Shown here piece after piece: positions 34,481 to 42,774 of a stretch of 64,000 nt of DNA. Origin of the DNA: Streptomyces albus subsp. albus (GTDB lineage Bacteria > Actinomycetota > Actinomycetes > Streptomycetales > Streptomycetaceae); the NCBI RefSeq assembly GCF_000725885.1, contig NZ_JODR01000016.1:124001-188000 (forward strand). Reading direction: 5' to 3'. The notes below the pieces were generated by a model, which saw only the letters and a list, made by a program, of their open reading frames with translations, ran no database searches and was not told where the DNA came from. How positions within the stretch are numbered: position 1 is the stretch's first letter; each line of letters begins with the position of its first letter. Position numbers and translations under genes: made by a program.

Positions 34481-34512
34481 AGGGCGGTCACACCTTCGGG
34501 TGTGGCCGCCCT
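34481..34512 (+). terminator. rpoBC terminator with TTCG tetraloop
   Basis: agggcggtcacacc and ggtgtggccgccct form a 14-bp stem (one wobble) closed by the very stable TTCG loop, 47 bases after rpoC. It lies between converging genes and may act on both strands. Confidence 0.92.
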
Positions 34513-34549
34513 TCGGCGTGTCCGGACAGCGCTCCCCGCCCCGCGCTCC

Positions 34550-35662
34550 TCAGCGCCCCGGTTCCAGATAGGGCTGAAGGTGGTGCAGCCGCGTGAAGTG
34601 GTCGGGGTGAGTGTCCAGCAGCCGTGCGAGTGCACCCCGCCGGTCCGTTGGCCGGGCGCCGACGGGCTGGTGACCGAACGCGCCGGCCGGGGCCCTGCCG
34701 GGGTGGGGGAAGCCCGGGTGCAGGCCGCCGGGTGCCCAGCCGGCGGCACCGTACGGGGGCGGTGCCGGCTGTTCGGGGGGCGCGGTGAGCCGCAGCACCT
34801 CGGCGAGCATCGGTGCGAAGCCCAGCGCCGCGGCGTGCTGGTCCGCGCGCAGTTCGGCCCTGCGTCCGACCGCCGCCAGCAGGTACGGCAGCACGGGCAG
34901 CAGCAGTGGCAGCCCGTACAGCGAGGTCAGCGTGGCGTAGGCCAGCGAGGCGAGGACCAGCAGCGCGGCGAGCGGGACGAGCAGGAAGAAGCAGCCGAAG
35001 CGGGCGAGGTTCCCGGTGGCCCGCAGCAGGCCGCTCAGCACCAGTCGGCACGCCCGCAGCGCGATGCGCCCCGGGACGGAGTACCAGAAGCCCAGCAGCG
35101 AGGACCAGGCGTGGCCGCCGGTGTGGTGCCCCAGTTCGTGCGCGAGCACTGCGGCGAGTTGGCCCGAGGGGATCTGGTGCAGCGCATAACTGGTCACCCC
35201 GACGATGTGTCCCGCGGCGGCCACGGCGTTGAGGTCCTGGCTGTCCTCGACCCACAGCTGGTAGGCCCGTCCGTCGACGCCGGCACGCGCCGTGACCTCT
35301 CGCCAGACCGGTTCCAGCCGGGCCCTCTCCCAGGGCGAGGGGTGGCGCAGCCCCAGCAGGCGGCGTGCCAGTACCGCTTCCGTGGGCCTGTGGAACACGA
35401 GCGCTCCGCTCAGCAGCCATGCGGCCACCAGGACGAACCACAGGCCGTCGAGCAGAAGCGAGCACAGCAGGACGACGAGCAGGCTGCCCAGCATGTGCGG
35501 GAGGTGCAGCACAAGACGTCCGACCGCGGTGGCGTCCATCCCGCGCTGGTGCCGGGCGAGGTGGATGCGTCGCGGTGCGAAGTCCATCTCGTGCGGATGG
35601 CGGGGTGGATGTTTGGGAGGCGGCGGGACCGTCGGCCGGGTGGGGTCGGGCGGCTGCGTCAT
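34550..35662 (-). CDS. M48 family membrane metalloprotease in cyclase operon
   Basis: 370 aa from the ATG at 35662 behind GAGGAG. The first 40 residues are Pro-rich and cytoplasmic. Two helices at about 50-90 are followed by the zinc site HELGHH (175-180), then helices at about 222-265 and the third ligand in RRAELRADQHA (E270). The last 80 residues are Pro/Gly-rich with an RRGALARLLDTHPDHFTRL ending like other M48 enzymes. It is the last gene of the cyclase operon, 31 bp after the PycTM-like gene. As part of that block it might process or remove the membrane protein, which is inference. It is distinct from the htpX at 10941, with low similarity outside the metal motif. Confidence 0.85.
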   Translation of the reverse strand: MTQPPDPTRPTVPPPPKHPPRHPHEMDFAPRRIHLARHQRGMDATAVGRLVLHLPHMLGSLLVVLLCSLLLDGLWFVLVAAWLLSGALVFHRPTEAVLARRLLGLRHPSPWERARLEPVWREVTARAGVDGRAYQLWVEDSQDLNAVAAAGHIVGVTSYALHQIPSGQLAAVLAHELGHHTGGHAWSSLLGFWYSVPGRIALRACRLVLSGLLRATGNLARFGCFFLLVPLAALLVLASLAYATLTSLYGLPLLLPVLPYLLAAVGRRAELRADQHAAALGFAPMLAEVLRLTAPPEQPAPPPYGAAGWAPGGLHPGFPHPGRAPAGAFGHQPVGARPTDRRGALARLLDTHPDHFTRLHHLQPYLEPGR

Positions 35663-35693
35663 GGTGAACCACTCCTCGGTGGGTACCGGCGGA

Positions 35694-36203
35694 TCAACGG
35701 GTGAGTACGGGAACGCACAGCAGGGGAAGTCCCGCACAGAGCGCGGCCACGCCGGCCCGTATCCACCGGTGCTTGTCGTGGACGATGCGGCTGGTGGCCG
35801 CGAGGGAGGCGGCGAAGGCGTCGAGCGTGGCCCGCTCGGTGTCGGCGAGGGCCGCACGGAGCTGGTCCCGGGACGCCGCGGTGCGGATGTCGGCGAAGTA
35901 GGTGAGCGGCATGCCGGGGGCCCATGCGCTGTGCCCGTAGCGCGGCAGAACGGCCATGAGGAGGGCGAGGAGGGCGATGCCGAGTGCGCCCACCCCTGTC
36001 CACCACGCCGCCGCCCCCGGACAGGGCAGCCGGGACGGGCTCCAGTCGCTGCCGGCCAGCACTCCGGCGAAGGCGCCGACTGTCATGCTGACGGCGCCCA
36101 GCAGCACGGCCGCCTTGCTGTCCGCCCGGGCGATCTCGCCCCGCATGTCCTGTAACAGCCGGTCGGCGACCGCGTGGCCGGGGCGGCGGGCGCCTGTCCT
36201 CAC
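35694..36203 (-). CDS. Three-helix membrane protein resembling Pycsar effector PycTM (DUF5706)
   Basis: 169 aa; the GTG at 36203 overlaps the SPFH stop. ADSKAAVLLGAVSMTVGAFAG (27-47) begins the first helix, the second is WWTGVGALGIALLALLMAVL (67-86), and after a charged segment KHRWIRAGVAALCAGLPLL (144-162) starts the third. The ADxKAxxLLG entry to helix 1 and the K-x-x-W-I-x-x-G/A start of the last helix are what I associate with the PycTM family. These are membrane effectors that open or damage the inner membrane when a cyclic pyrimidine nucleotide appears. The family call is from memory of its pattern. No cyclic-nucleotide domain is fused, so any ligand control must come through partners. 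Confidence 0.7.
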   Translation of the reverse strand: MRTGARRPGHAVADRLLQDMRGEIARADSKAAVLLGAVSMTVGAFAGVLAGSDWSPSRLPCPGAAAWWTGVGALGIALLALLMAVLPRYGHSAWAPGMPLTYFADIRTAASRDQLRAALADTERATLDAFAASLAATSRIVHDKHRWIRAGVAALCAGLPLLCVPVLTR

Positions 36204-37876
36204 CGGTCCTCCGGCGCGGGCGGGCTGTCATCTCCGCTGCCGTGCGTCCAGCCGCCCGGCGTGTTTTTCGCGAGCTGTGTGCGCGGCGCGGTGCCGCTGC
36301 TCTCCTCCGTGCTGGTGGGGAGGGGGGAGCCGTCGGCGGCCGGAGCGCTACCGCCGTTCGGTGCGGCCCCGTGGCCCGGTGCCCCCGGGTCGGCCGGTTC
36401 CGCGCTGTCGCCGGGCACCGCCCCGGTGGCCGGAGCGCCCTCGCCGGTCCGGGGAGGCGGGGTGAAGGCCGTCGGCGGGGGAGCGGCCGGCCGGGGCGGT
36501 ACCCACCCGGGTGCGGGCGCCCCGGGCATGCCCAGCGGTGGTGCGTACGGCGCACCGGGCGGGGGAGCGGACGGGGGCCGCACCGCGGTGACCGTGGGTA
36601 CCGTCTCCGCCGGCTGCTCGGCCGGCGGCTTCGGCGGGTACTCCGGCGCGGTGTCCATGCTGTTTCCGGCAGGGGCATCGTGCCGCTGGTCCGGCCCGGC
36701 GGACGGGCCCTGTGCCTCCCCCGTGCTGTCGGGGGCCGGCGATGCCGATCTGGTGAGACCGGGGTGTTCCGTGCCGCCTGCCGGCGGGTGCGGGGACGGA
36801 CCCGGCCCACCGTGCATGTGCTGCTCGGTGAGGAACGATTTGACCACCTGGAGTGCCGTCTGCTGGAGGCCTTCGAGCTGGTACGCCTCGGTGTGGCCGT
36901 TGCCGAGGACCTCGGTGACGACGTCGATCTGGGAGCGCAGGTAGTCGCGCTGGTCCTGGCGGAGGTTCTCCATGACCAGCCGGGAGTCCTCCGGGTGCCG
37001 CGCCAGATGCGCGGCCCAGGCGGTGGCTCCGCCCTGCGAGAGGTGGTGCGCGTAGTAGCGGATCTTCTCCGTTTCGATCTCCTGGAGCTCCAGCTGCTGC
37101 CTGCCGGTGAGCAACTGCTGCCGGTGCTGCCACTCCAGCTGCCGCATGGCCAGCTCCTGCTGCTGTTCCCCGTACGCCATGGCACGCTCCACCTGGAACC
37201 GGTCCTGCTGCCGGGCCCGCATGTCCTGGGCGGCGTCCACGGCCATGCCCTGCTGGGCCTCGCGGACGGCTTCCGTGGTGGCGTGGTCGATGGCCTGGAG
37301 CCGCCGCTGGTGCGCGATGTTGTCCTCGTCCCTGCGGACGCGCACGGTCCACACCACCCGCAGTCCGACGGACGAGCCCAGGGGTTCGGCGGCGGTGAGC
37401 TGCTTGAGCAGTGCCTGCTCGGCCTCCGCGCTGTCATGGATGGCAAACATCCGGGTGACGGGTCGCGCTCTCTCCTGCACCTCACCGAGCAGCAGTTGGG
37501 GTACGTCCCGGTGGCCGCTGGCGACGAACCGGGCCGGGTCGGTGACCTGCCAGCTCAGCTCGATGCCGGCCTCGAACTCGAAGGCGTCGTTGTCGCTGGG
37601 GAACCGCAACTGGGCGGAGACGGGGTGGACGCCCATGTCCACCTCGTAGACGGCGGTGTAGCGCCGGGCGGTGAGGTTCGGGCGCTGGGGCGGCAGGAAC
37701 GCCTCGTATCCGTTCTTCGGGGTGACGCAGACGTGGGCGTTGTCGATCCGCAGCGGTGTCTTGCGGCCGAGTGCCCCGAAGCGGGGAAGCTGCCGCACGG
37801 TCAGCACCGGGTCCCGCAGCTCGGTGTGGCGGTCGGCGAACTGTTGCCATTCAGGAGGTTCGTGAAAGCTGATCAT
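36200..37876 (-). CDS. SPFH/band 7-like protein with Pro-rich tail
   Basis: 558 aa, ATG at 37876 behind AAGGAAA. Residues 1 to about 200 look like an SPFH domain: RYTAVYEVDMGVHPVSAQL, FEAGIELSWQVTDPARFV, LLKQLTAAEPLGSSVGLRVV. A Gln/Glu-rich coiled coil fills about 200-300 (RAMAYGEQQQELAMRQLEWQ). Residues 300-360 are helical, and residues 365-558 are Pro/Ala/Gly-rich and probably disordered. There is no obvious N-terminal membrane anchor. SPFH proteins form large rings that organise membrane areas and often hold proteases. Here it sits between a membrane effector candidate and an NTPase-like protein, which fits a scaffold role. Function not shown by sequence alone. Confidence 0.65.
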   Translation of the reverse strand: MISFHEPPEWQQFADRHTELRDPVLTVRQLPRFGALGRKTPLRIDNAHVCVTPKNGYEAFLPPQRPNLTARRYTAVYEVDMGVHPVSAQLRFPSDNDAFEFEAGIELSWQVTDPARFVASGHRDVPQLLLGEVQERARPVTRMFAIHDSAEAEQALLKQLTAAEPLGSSVGLRVVWTVRVRRDEDNIAHQRRLQAIDHATTEAVREAQQGMAVDAAQDMRARQQDRFQVERAMAYGEQQQELAMRQLEWQHRQQLLTGRQQLELQEIETEKIRYYAHHLSQGGATAWAAHLARHPEDSRLVMENLRQDQRDYLRSQIDVVTEVLGNGHTEAYQLEGLQQTALQVVKSFLTEQHMHGGPGPSPHPPAGGTEHPGLTRSASPAPDSTGEAQGPSAGPDQRHDAPAGNSMDTAPEYPPKPPAEQPAETVPTVTAVRPPSAPPPGAPYAPPLGMPGAPAPGWVPPRPAAPPPTAFTPPPRTGEGAPATGAVPGDSAEPADPGAPGHGAAPNGGSAPAADGSPLPTSTEESSGTAPRTQLAKNTPGGWTHGSGDDSPPAPEDR

Positions 37877-37904
37877 GGCGTGGGTTTTCCTTCGTGCTCG
37901 GTTC

Positions 37905-40157
37905 TCAGGCGGCCGGCCCGTAAGGGGACCGGTGCGAGGTCAGCGTGGTGAGCAGCCGGTCCGCGACCGGCGGGGGCGGCCCGCCGTTGACCGCGGGCAT
38001 CGTGCGCAGCAGATGGCTGAGCCGGTCGAGGTCCGGCCGGGTGGTGATGAGGGCGGGCAGCAGAGCGGACAGGGCCCATTCGGCTGCGGGATCCTGGTCG
38101 GCGCACCGCACCCAGTCGGCCATCACCTGCAGGGCGTGTCCGGTGTGCTCGTGGTCGCGCAGAGCGGTGTTCCACAGCGTGGCGATGGCCGCCGTCTCGT
38201 CGGCCGCGGTCCCGGTGCCGGGTGTGGTGACGGCCGCCTCGGTGGCCACGGCGTGACCGAACCGGTTCAGCAATACGGGGCGCTCCCGTGCCGCGTGAGT
38301 GGGCCGGGACGGTTGCGGGTCGGCGTCGTCGTACCACTCGCATGCCGTCAGGAACGCCCGCAGGGCCAGCCGGCGCACGGCGCCTTTTTCGTCCAGGGCG
38401 GCCAGCAGCTGGGGGTACACCCGTGCGCCGGCCGGGGAGACCATCAGCACCGCGGCGGACGAGGCGGCTTCGGCCGTCTCCTCCTCCGCTTCCTCCTCGT
38501 CGTCGGTCCGTGCCGCCGCGGCCGAGACGACGGCACGCAGCGCGTCCAGTGCCTCCTCGGGCCATTTCTCACCGATCAGCGCGTAGGTGCGGATCGCCGT
38601 CCAGCGCAGCCTCGGGTGCTCGCCACGTGCCCAGGCGCCGACGACGTTCCGCACGTGCGGTGCCTCCATGGCGTGGGCGAGCGCGAGGGTGTGCGCGGCG
38701 GTCACCCGGTGGTGCGGTCGTGGGGAGTCGGCCCAGCCCTCGACCAGCAGCGCCAGCGCGGAGGGCAGGTCGCGGGTGAGCAGCACCGCGGCGGTCGCGG
38801 CGGCGCGGGTGCGCACCAGCGGCCGTCCGTCGTCGGCGAGCTCGCGCAGCCAGCCGACGAGTGCGGGCCGCGAAGAGGGGTGCCCCGTCCACACTTCGCG
38901 GAGCAGTACGAGGGCCGCCCGGTCGTCCTCGTACGCCGCCTTGTACTGGACGACGGGTCCCCACTCGGTGGGCTCCTCCTCGCGGTATCCGCGGGCGCGG
39001 GCGAGCTGGAGACGGCTGTCGACGGACGTGCCGAACACGGGCACGTGCGGGTGAATCCCCCGGTTTTCGGTGCGGTGGAGCAGCGTGTACAGCTGGTCGC
39101 TCAGCTCGGCGGTGATCGCGTAGGGGGCCTCGTTGAAGGCGGCCAGGGAGACCAGGAACGCCTTGTCCCGCAAGGGAAGGGCCGGATCGTCGAACCACCG
39201 CTGCACCTGCCGCTCGACCGAGAGGGTGGAGTAGAGCGCCAGCTCCCTCTCCAGCGTGGTCCGGTCCTGGGCGTGGCTGACCAGCAGCCGGGCGAGACCG
39301 GCCGCCTCCCGCGGCTGGGGCCGGTGTGCGAGGACGGCCTGTACGGCGTCGAGACGCAGCAGCTCACGTGCGGTGTTCTCGTCCGTGAGGGTACGCAGAT
39401 GTCCCCGGAGCACGAGCGAGGCCGACGGGCTGCGCCAGCGGGCGAGCGGCATGCCTTCGGCGGGGACGATGCCGGGGCCGGTGGTGATCACCAGATAGCT
39501 GTCCTTGCGCACCAGCTCGTCCCGCAGGGCCAGCAACTGGGCCTCGCGCAGCGGGTCGGCAGGGTCCGTCATCAGGTCGCAGAGCATGTGGCCGCTGCCC
39601 TGGGACAGATGGTGGGGCAGGTCACCCAGCCGCAGTTCCCGGTCGAGCGCCCGGATGGGAGAGACCGGGAGGCGGCGCAGCAGCATCAGCGCGGCCGTAC
39701 GGCGGCCCGAGGAGAGGGGGCCCGCGAGCACGAGGAAGCGCTCGGTCCTCAGCCGTCCGGTCAAGTGGGCCAGCTCTTCCTCGTCGGCGTCGAAGAGGGC
39801 CGCCAGCCTGTCCAGCTCGTCCTCGGGGACCTCGCCGGAGGACGAGGGCGTCCCGGCGGAGCCGAACCGCAACTGGTAGATCTCCGTCTTGTCTCCCAGC
39901 ACCACGTCGCCGTCCACGTGGCCGCCGCTGACGCCGTGCTGGGAGCCGCCGATCAGACTGCCGCCGAGCCGCGCGGAGTCCCCGAGCATGAACGCGGGAC
40001 TGTGGCGCCTGAGGTCCTTGCGGGACTCCCACGCGTTCTGTGCTCGTTCGTCGGCGCCTTCCTCGCCGGCTTCCTCGGCTGTCTTCTCCTCGGTGCCTTC
40101 GACGTCCTGCGGGTGGGCCGTCTCGGCGGGCGGGGCGTCTTGGACCGGGGTGCTCAC
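37905..40157 (-). CDS. Large P-loop-like/helical-repeat protein with N-terminal Gly-rich motif
   Basis: 750 aa, GTG at 40157 overlapping the cyclase stop. The N-terminus (1-50) is acidic. At 65-85 lies a Gly-rich motif, GGSLIGGSQHGV followed by SGGHVDGDV, that also occurs at the C-terminus of the cyclase. At 143-156 VLAGPLSSGRRTAA resembles a Walker A loop but has Arg in place of the usual Lys. DSYLVITTG near 245 may be the next strand. From about 350 on, paired helices rich in Ala and Leu look like HEAT-type repeats (LVRTRAAATAAVLLTRDLPS, LRWTAIRTYALIGEKWPEEA). This resembles the conflict-system architecture of a signalling motif, a nucleotide-binding module and helical repeats. ATPase activity is uncertain. 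Confidence 0.6.
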   Translation of the reverse strand: MSTPVQDAPPAETAHPQDVEGTEEKTAEEAGEEGADERAQNAWESRKDLRRHSPAFMLGDSARLGGSLIGGSQHGVSGGHVDGDVVLGDKTEIYQLRFGSAGTPSSSGEVPEDELDRLAALFDADEEELAHLTGRLRTERFLVLAGPLSSGRRTAALMLLRRLPVSPIRALDRELRLGDLPHHLSQGSGHMLCDLMTDPADPLREAQLLALRDELVRKDSYLVITTGPGIVPAEGMPLARWRSPSASLVLRGHLRTLTDENTARELLRLDAVQAVLAHRPQPREAAGLARLLVSHAQDRTTLERELALYSTLSVERQVQRWFDDPALPLRDKAFLVSLAAFNEAPYAITAELSDQLYTLLHRTENRGIHPHVPVFGTSVDSRLQLARARGYREEEPTEWGPVVQYKAAYEDDRAALVLLREVWTGHPSSRPALVGWLRELADDGRPLVRTRAAATAAVLLTRDLPSALALLVEGWADSPRPHHRVTAAHTLALAHAMEAPHVRNVVGAWARGEHPRLRWTAIRTYALIGEKWPEEALDALRAVVSAAAARTDDEEEAEEETAEAASSAAVLMVSPAGARVYPQLLAALDEKGAVRRLALRAFLTACEWYDDADPQPSRPTHAARERPVLLNRFGHAVATEAAVTTPGTGTAADETAAIATLWNTALRDHEHTGHALQVMADWVRCADQDPAAEWALSALLPALITTRPDLDRLSHLLRTMPAVNGGPPPPVADRLLTTLTSHRSPYGPAA

Positions 40158-40975
40158 CGCACGTCACCGTCCCCGGAGGGCCGCTCGTGGGGCCGGGCCG
40201 GAGCGAGGGGGCCCACGTCTCCGTGAACGGTGCCGCCTGCCACGCCGTACTGGTCACCGCCCACGAGGCTGCCGCCGATGTGGACGGCACCGTTGAAGGC
40301 CATGCCCCCGCCGGGCGGGGGAGCGGAGGGGCCGGCGGGTGGCTGAGCGCCCGCAGGGTGCGCGGCGGCGGGAGCGGCGGCGGTCGTGCCGTGCGCCTTC
40401 CCGTACGCGGGCGGCCCGTGCAGCCAGGCGCTGAGGGGGCCGTTCTTGCTGCCTGGGGTGATGTGGTGGAACTCCTCGGTGGGGATGCCGGGGTGGTTGT
40501 GGCGGACGATGCCGCTGTAGACCTGGTCGGACACGCACAGCGCCAGGTCGTTCTCCCGCTCCCGGAGTGCGTCCCGCAATTCGTCGCTGTCCAGCAGCCG
40601 TGCGGCGTGGTTGAGGTCGGAGCCCACCCAGCCGCCCGCGGCGTCGACCGCCACGTACCCGGTCGCCAGTACGGCGCGGAGCCGCATCTGGGCGCTGCTG
40701 GAGGCCATGCGGTTGACGGCGCGGAGGGAGGCGGGGACCTCGGTCAGGAAGACCCGCAGCAGGGAGCGGAGCGAGGCGTTGGCGTCGATCAGCTCGATCA
40801 GACCGTCACCGCGGTCGGCACGCTGCCGCATCGAGTCCTCGACGCCCGCTGCGTCCAGGGCCCGGTCGGCGACGTCGTAGAGGGTGCGTCGGAGGTAGAC
40901 CTGCTCGACGTCGTCGCGGTTGCTGTACCGCTCGATGTCCAGCAGCAGCAGGGTGCGGCTCACCGGGTCGTTCAT
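40154..40975 (-). CDS. Class III nucleotide cyclase-like protein with C-terminal Gly-rich motif
   Basis: 273 aa, ATG at 40975 behind GAGGAGAGGA. Catalytic features of class III cyclases are visible: metal Asp in LLLLDIERYS (D13), second metal Asp in ADRGDGLIEL (D57), and the transition-state pair in GSDLNHAARL (N122, R126). The domain ends near residue 187 and is followed by a 35-residue Ala/Pro linker. The last 40 residues carry GGSLVGGDQYGV and AGGTVHGDV (234-254), matching the motif in the next gene. The substrate base cannot be told from the sequence. The single catalytic domain, small size and neighbours recall PycC of Pycsar. Preceded by a 22-bp palindrome and a Crp-type regulator gene. 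Confidence 0.75.
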   Translation of the reverse strand: MNDPVSRTLLLLDIERYSNRDDVEQVYLRRTLYDVADRALDAAGVEDSMRQRADRGDGLIELIDANASLRSLLRVFLTEVPASLRAVNRMASSSAQMRLRAVLATGYVAVDAAGGWVGSDLNHAARLLDSDELRDALRERENDLALCVSDQVYSGIVRHNHPGIPTEEFHHITPGSKNGPLSAWLHGPPAYGKAHGTTAAAPAAAHPAGAQPPAGPSAPPPGGGMAFNGAVHIGGSLVGGDQYGVAGGTVHGDVGPLAPARPHERPSGDGDVR

Positions 40976-41057
40976 GGCGTCCTCTCCTCGGGGGAACGGC
41001 TTTCGCAGCAGCGTTCCGCAGCCGGGAAGAGGAGCGTGAGGAAGAAGGACTCAGTTG

Positions 41058-41079
41058 TTGTGTGTACGAGTACACACAA
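41058..41079. promoter_or_regulatory. Perfect 22-bp palindrome with Crp-type spacing
   Basis: ttgtgtgtac and its exact complement gtacacacaa flank a central ga. The inner part reads tgtgt-N6-acaca, the 5-6-5 layout of Crp/Fnr operators. It lies 24 bases after the regulator stop and 82 bases before the cyclase start. Confidence 0.75.
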
Positions 41080-41103
41080 GGCCGCCGGCCTGTCCGGGGA
41101 GAA

Positions 41104-41814
41104 TCAGCGCGGGTCCTCGGCGCAGATCCGTCGCAGCGTGTCCGGCCGGAGGATGACGGTGGAGCGGCGCCCGGTGGCCACCACGCCCCGGCCGCGCAGC
41201 TCGGCCAGCAGCTTGTTGACCATCTCCCGGGAGGCGCCGATGGAGCCGGCCATCTCCTGTTTGCTGAGCGGGACGGTCAGCTCGATGCCCTTGCCGCTGC
41301 GTCTGCCGTGGGAGCGCGCCAGCTCCAGGAGCAAGGCCGCGAACCGTTCCCTCACCCGCATCGAGGCGAACTCCAGTCGCCTGCGGTCGGCGGCCCGCGT
41401 GCGGTCGCTGGCGAGTGACAGAAGCCGCAACGCGGCTTGCGGGGAGTCGGTGAGGAACCGCTGGAAGCGGTCGTGGTCGACGGCGACGGCCAGCACCGGC
41501 TCCAGCGCGGTGACCGTGGCCGACCGCGGGTGACCGGTCAGGGCGGCGCTCTCCCCGACCACGTCGCCGGGGCCGCGCAGGGCGAGCAGGGCCTCGTAGC
41601 CGTTGGCCGCGGTGGCCGTGACCTTCGTCCAGCCCTCCAGGATCAGGAAGACGTGGGAGGAGGGCTCGTGCTGCCGCAGCAGTGGAAGCCGGGGCTCGAA
41701 CCGCATTTCCCGCCCGAGGGAGATCAGGGCGGCGCGGTCCGCCCGCTCCAGCCTGGCGAGGAAGGGGACACGGTCGTCGAGTTCCGGACCGGTCATGCTC
41801 CACGCGTCGGCCAT
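41104..41814 (-). CDS. Crp/Fnr family cyclic-nucleotide-binding regulator
   Basis: 236 aa, ATG at 41814 behind a run of G. The cyclic-nucleotide-binding barrel spans about 15-130, with VFLILEGWTKVTATAANG, LRGPGDVVGESAALTGHPRS (phosphate-binding cassette with the conserved Gly-Glu and Arg-Ser) and TVTALEPVLAVAVD. A long helix links it to the winged helix at about 165-225 (PLSKQEMAGSIGASREMVNK, the recognition helix). It is upstream of the cyclase, in the same direction, with the palindrome between them. The obvious model is that the cyclase product binds this protein and controls the operon. This is not necessarily the housekeeping Crp of the genus. Confidence 0.88.
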   Translation of the reverse strand: MADAWSMTGPELDDRVPFLARLERADRAALISLGREMRFEPRLPLLRQHEPSSHVFLILEGWTKVTATAANGYEALLALRGPGDVVGESAALTGHPRSATVTALEPVLAVAVDHDRFQRFLTDSPQAALRLLSLASDRTRAADRRRLEFASMRVRERFAALLLELARSHGRRSGKGIELTVPLSKQEMAGSIGASREMVNKLLAELRGRGVVATGRRSTVILRPDTLRRICAEDPR

Positions 41815-42034
41815 CGTCGTCCCCCCCCCAGACTCTCCTGCGTGCCGGACACTTCTGTACGCACGGCACGCACCCGGCAGCTTGCACACTGTAATGAAGC
41901 GCGGGGCCGCCCGGGAGACCTCTCCTCCCGCTCCCTCCGGCCTTCCCGGTCTTCCCGGCTGCGGCGAACTCCACGCGGGCTTCATGCGTCATGGATGATG
42001 GAGGCACCGCAAGCGAGCTGGGAGGTGGGGGCCG

Positions 42035-42565
42035 GTGGCGTTCGGACCGTGGAATCCCGAGGGGGTTCCGAGCCGGAGCGAGCAGCAGAACGGCGCGATG
42101 CGTGCCTCGCACGCGGACCGGGAGCGGGCGATCGACGTCCTCAAGGCCGGGTTCAGCGAGGGGCGGCTGGGCCAGGCCGAGTACGAGCAGCGGCTGACGC
42201 GGGCCACGCACGCGCAGACGTACGCGGAGCTGTCGGTGCTGATCGCGGATCTGCCGCAGGGGCCGGTGCCGATGCCGCCGGCGCCGCAGCAGTCGGGCTA
42301 CCAGCCGGTGCCGCGGACGTTCCTGCCCGCGCCGCCGCCGCGGACGAACGGGACGGCCATCGGGGCGCTGGTGTGCGGCATCCTGACGCCGGTCTACGGG
42401 CTCACCGCCATCCCCGCGGTGGTGCTGGGGCATGTGGCGAAGGCGCAGATCCGCAGGACGGGCGAGGAGGGGTCCGGGTTCGCCACGGCGGGGCTGGTGC
42501 TGGGCTGGCTGGCCATCGGGGTGGCGCTGGCGGGCATCCTCGCGGTGGTCTTCGCCGCGGCCTGA
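42035..42565 (+). CDS. DUF1707/DUF4190 membrane protein
   Basis: 176 aa, GTG at 42035 behind gggaggtggggg. The N-terminal DUF1707 motif is MRASHADRERAIDVLKAGFSEGRLGQAEYEQRL, with the typical RAT/AQTYAELSVLIADLP continuation. After a Pro-rich linker, two helices with IGALVCGILTPVYGLTAIPAVVLGHVA ... GLVLGWLAIGVALAGILAVV form a DUF4190 unit. Such small proteins are common in Streptomyces and have no known function. Divergent from the regulator gene, with 220 bp between. Confidence 0.85.
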   Translation: MAFGPWNPEGVPSRSEQQNGAMRASHADRERAIDVLKAGFSEGRLGQAEYEQRLTRATHAQTYAELSVLIADLPQGPVPMPPAPQQSGYQPVPRTFLPAPPPRTNGTAIGALVCGILTPVYGLTAIPAVVLGHVAKAQIRRTGEEGSGFATAGLVLGWLAIGVALAGILAVVFAAA

Positions 42566-42613
42566 GCGGGGCCGGCGGCGCCCTGCCGCGGGGTCACTTC
42601 ACGCCCTGTCGAG

Positions 42614-42657
42614 GGGGCACGGCACGCCCGGCTGCGGGGCACGGCACGCCCGGCTGC
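42614..42657. repeat. 22-bp tandem duplication
   Basis: ggggcacggcacgcccggct plus gc is present twice in direct succession in the gap before rpsL. Non-coding; it may be a replication slip. Confidence 0.85.
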
Positions 42658-42745
42658 GGGGTCCGGACGGCGCCGGGGTACGGCCCCGGGGGCGGCGCCC
42701 TTCTTCTTGCAGGTGGGGACGGATATGGTGGCCGGTCCTTCTGTT

Positions 42746-42774
42746 TTGACCCAGGCCGGTGAGGTAGGTACCCT
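42746..42774 (+). promoter_or_regulatory. rpsL promoter
   Basis: TTGACC at 42746-42751 and TACCCT at 42769-42774, spacing 17. The start near 42781 leaves a leader of about 210 bases with a cccgacc/ggtcggg hairpin at 42921-42939. A second -10-like TATGGT is at 42724-42729. The region 42566-42990 has no gene. Confidence 0.8.

Noticed and set aside
34550..35662. The second M48 protease as a duplicate of htpX at 10941
   Set aside because: The two share only the HExxH-type motif and general topology; sequences and tails differ, so recent duplication is unlikely.
37905..40157. A standard AAA+ or STAND ATPase call for the 750-residue protein
   Set aside because: The candidate Walker A has Arg in place of Lys and no clear Walker B was found, so only P-loop-like is claimed.
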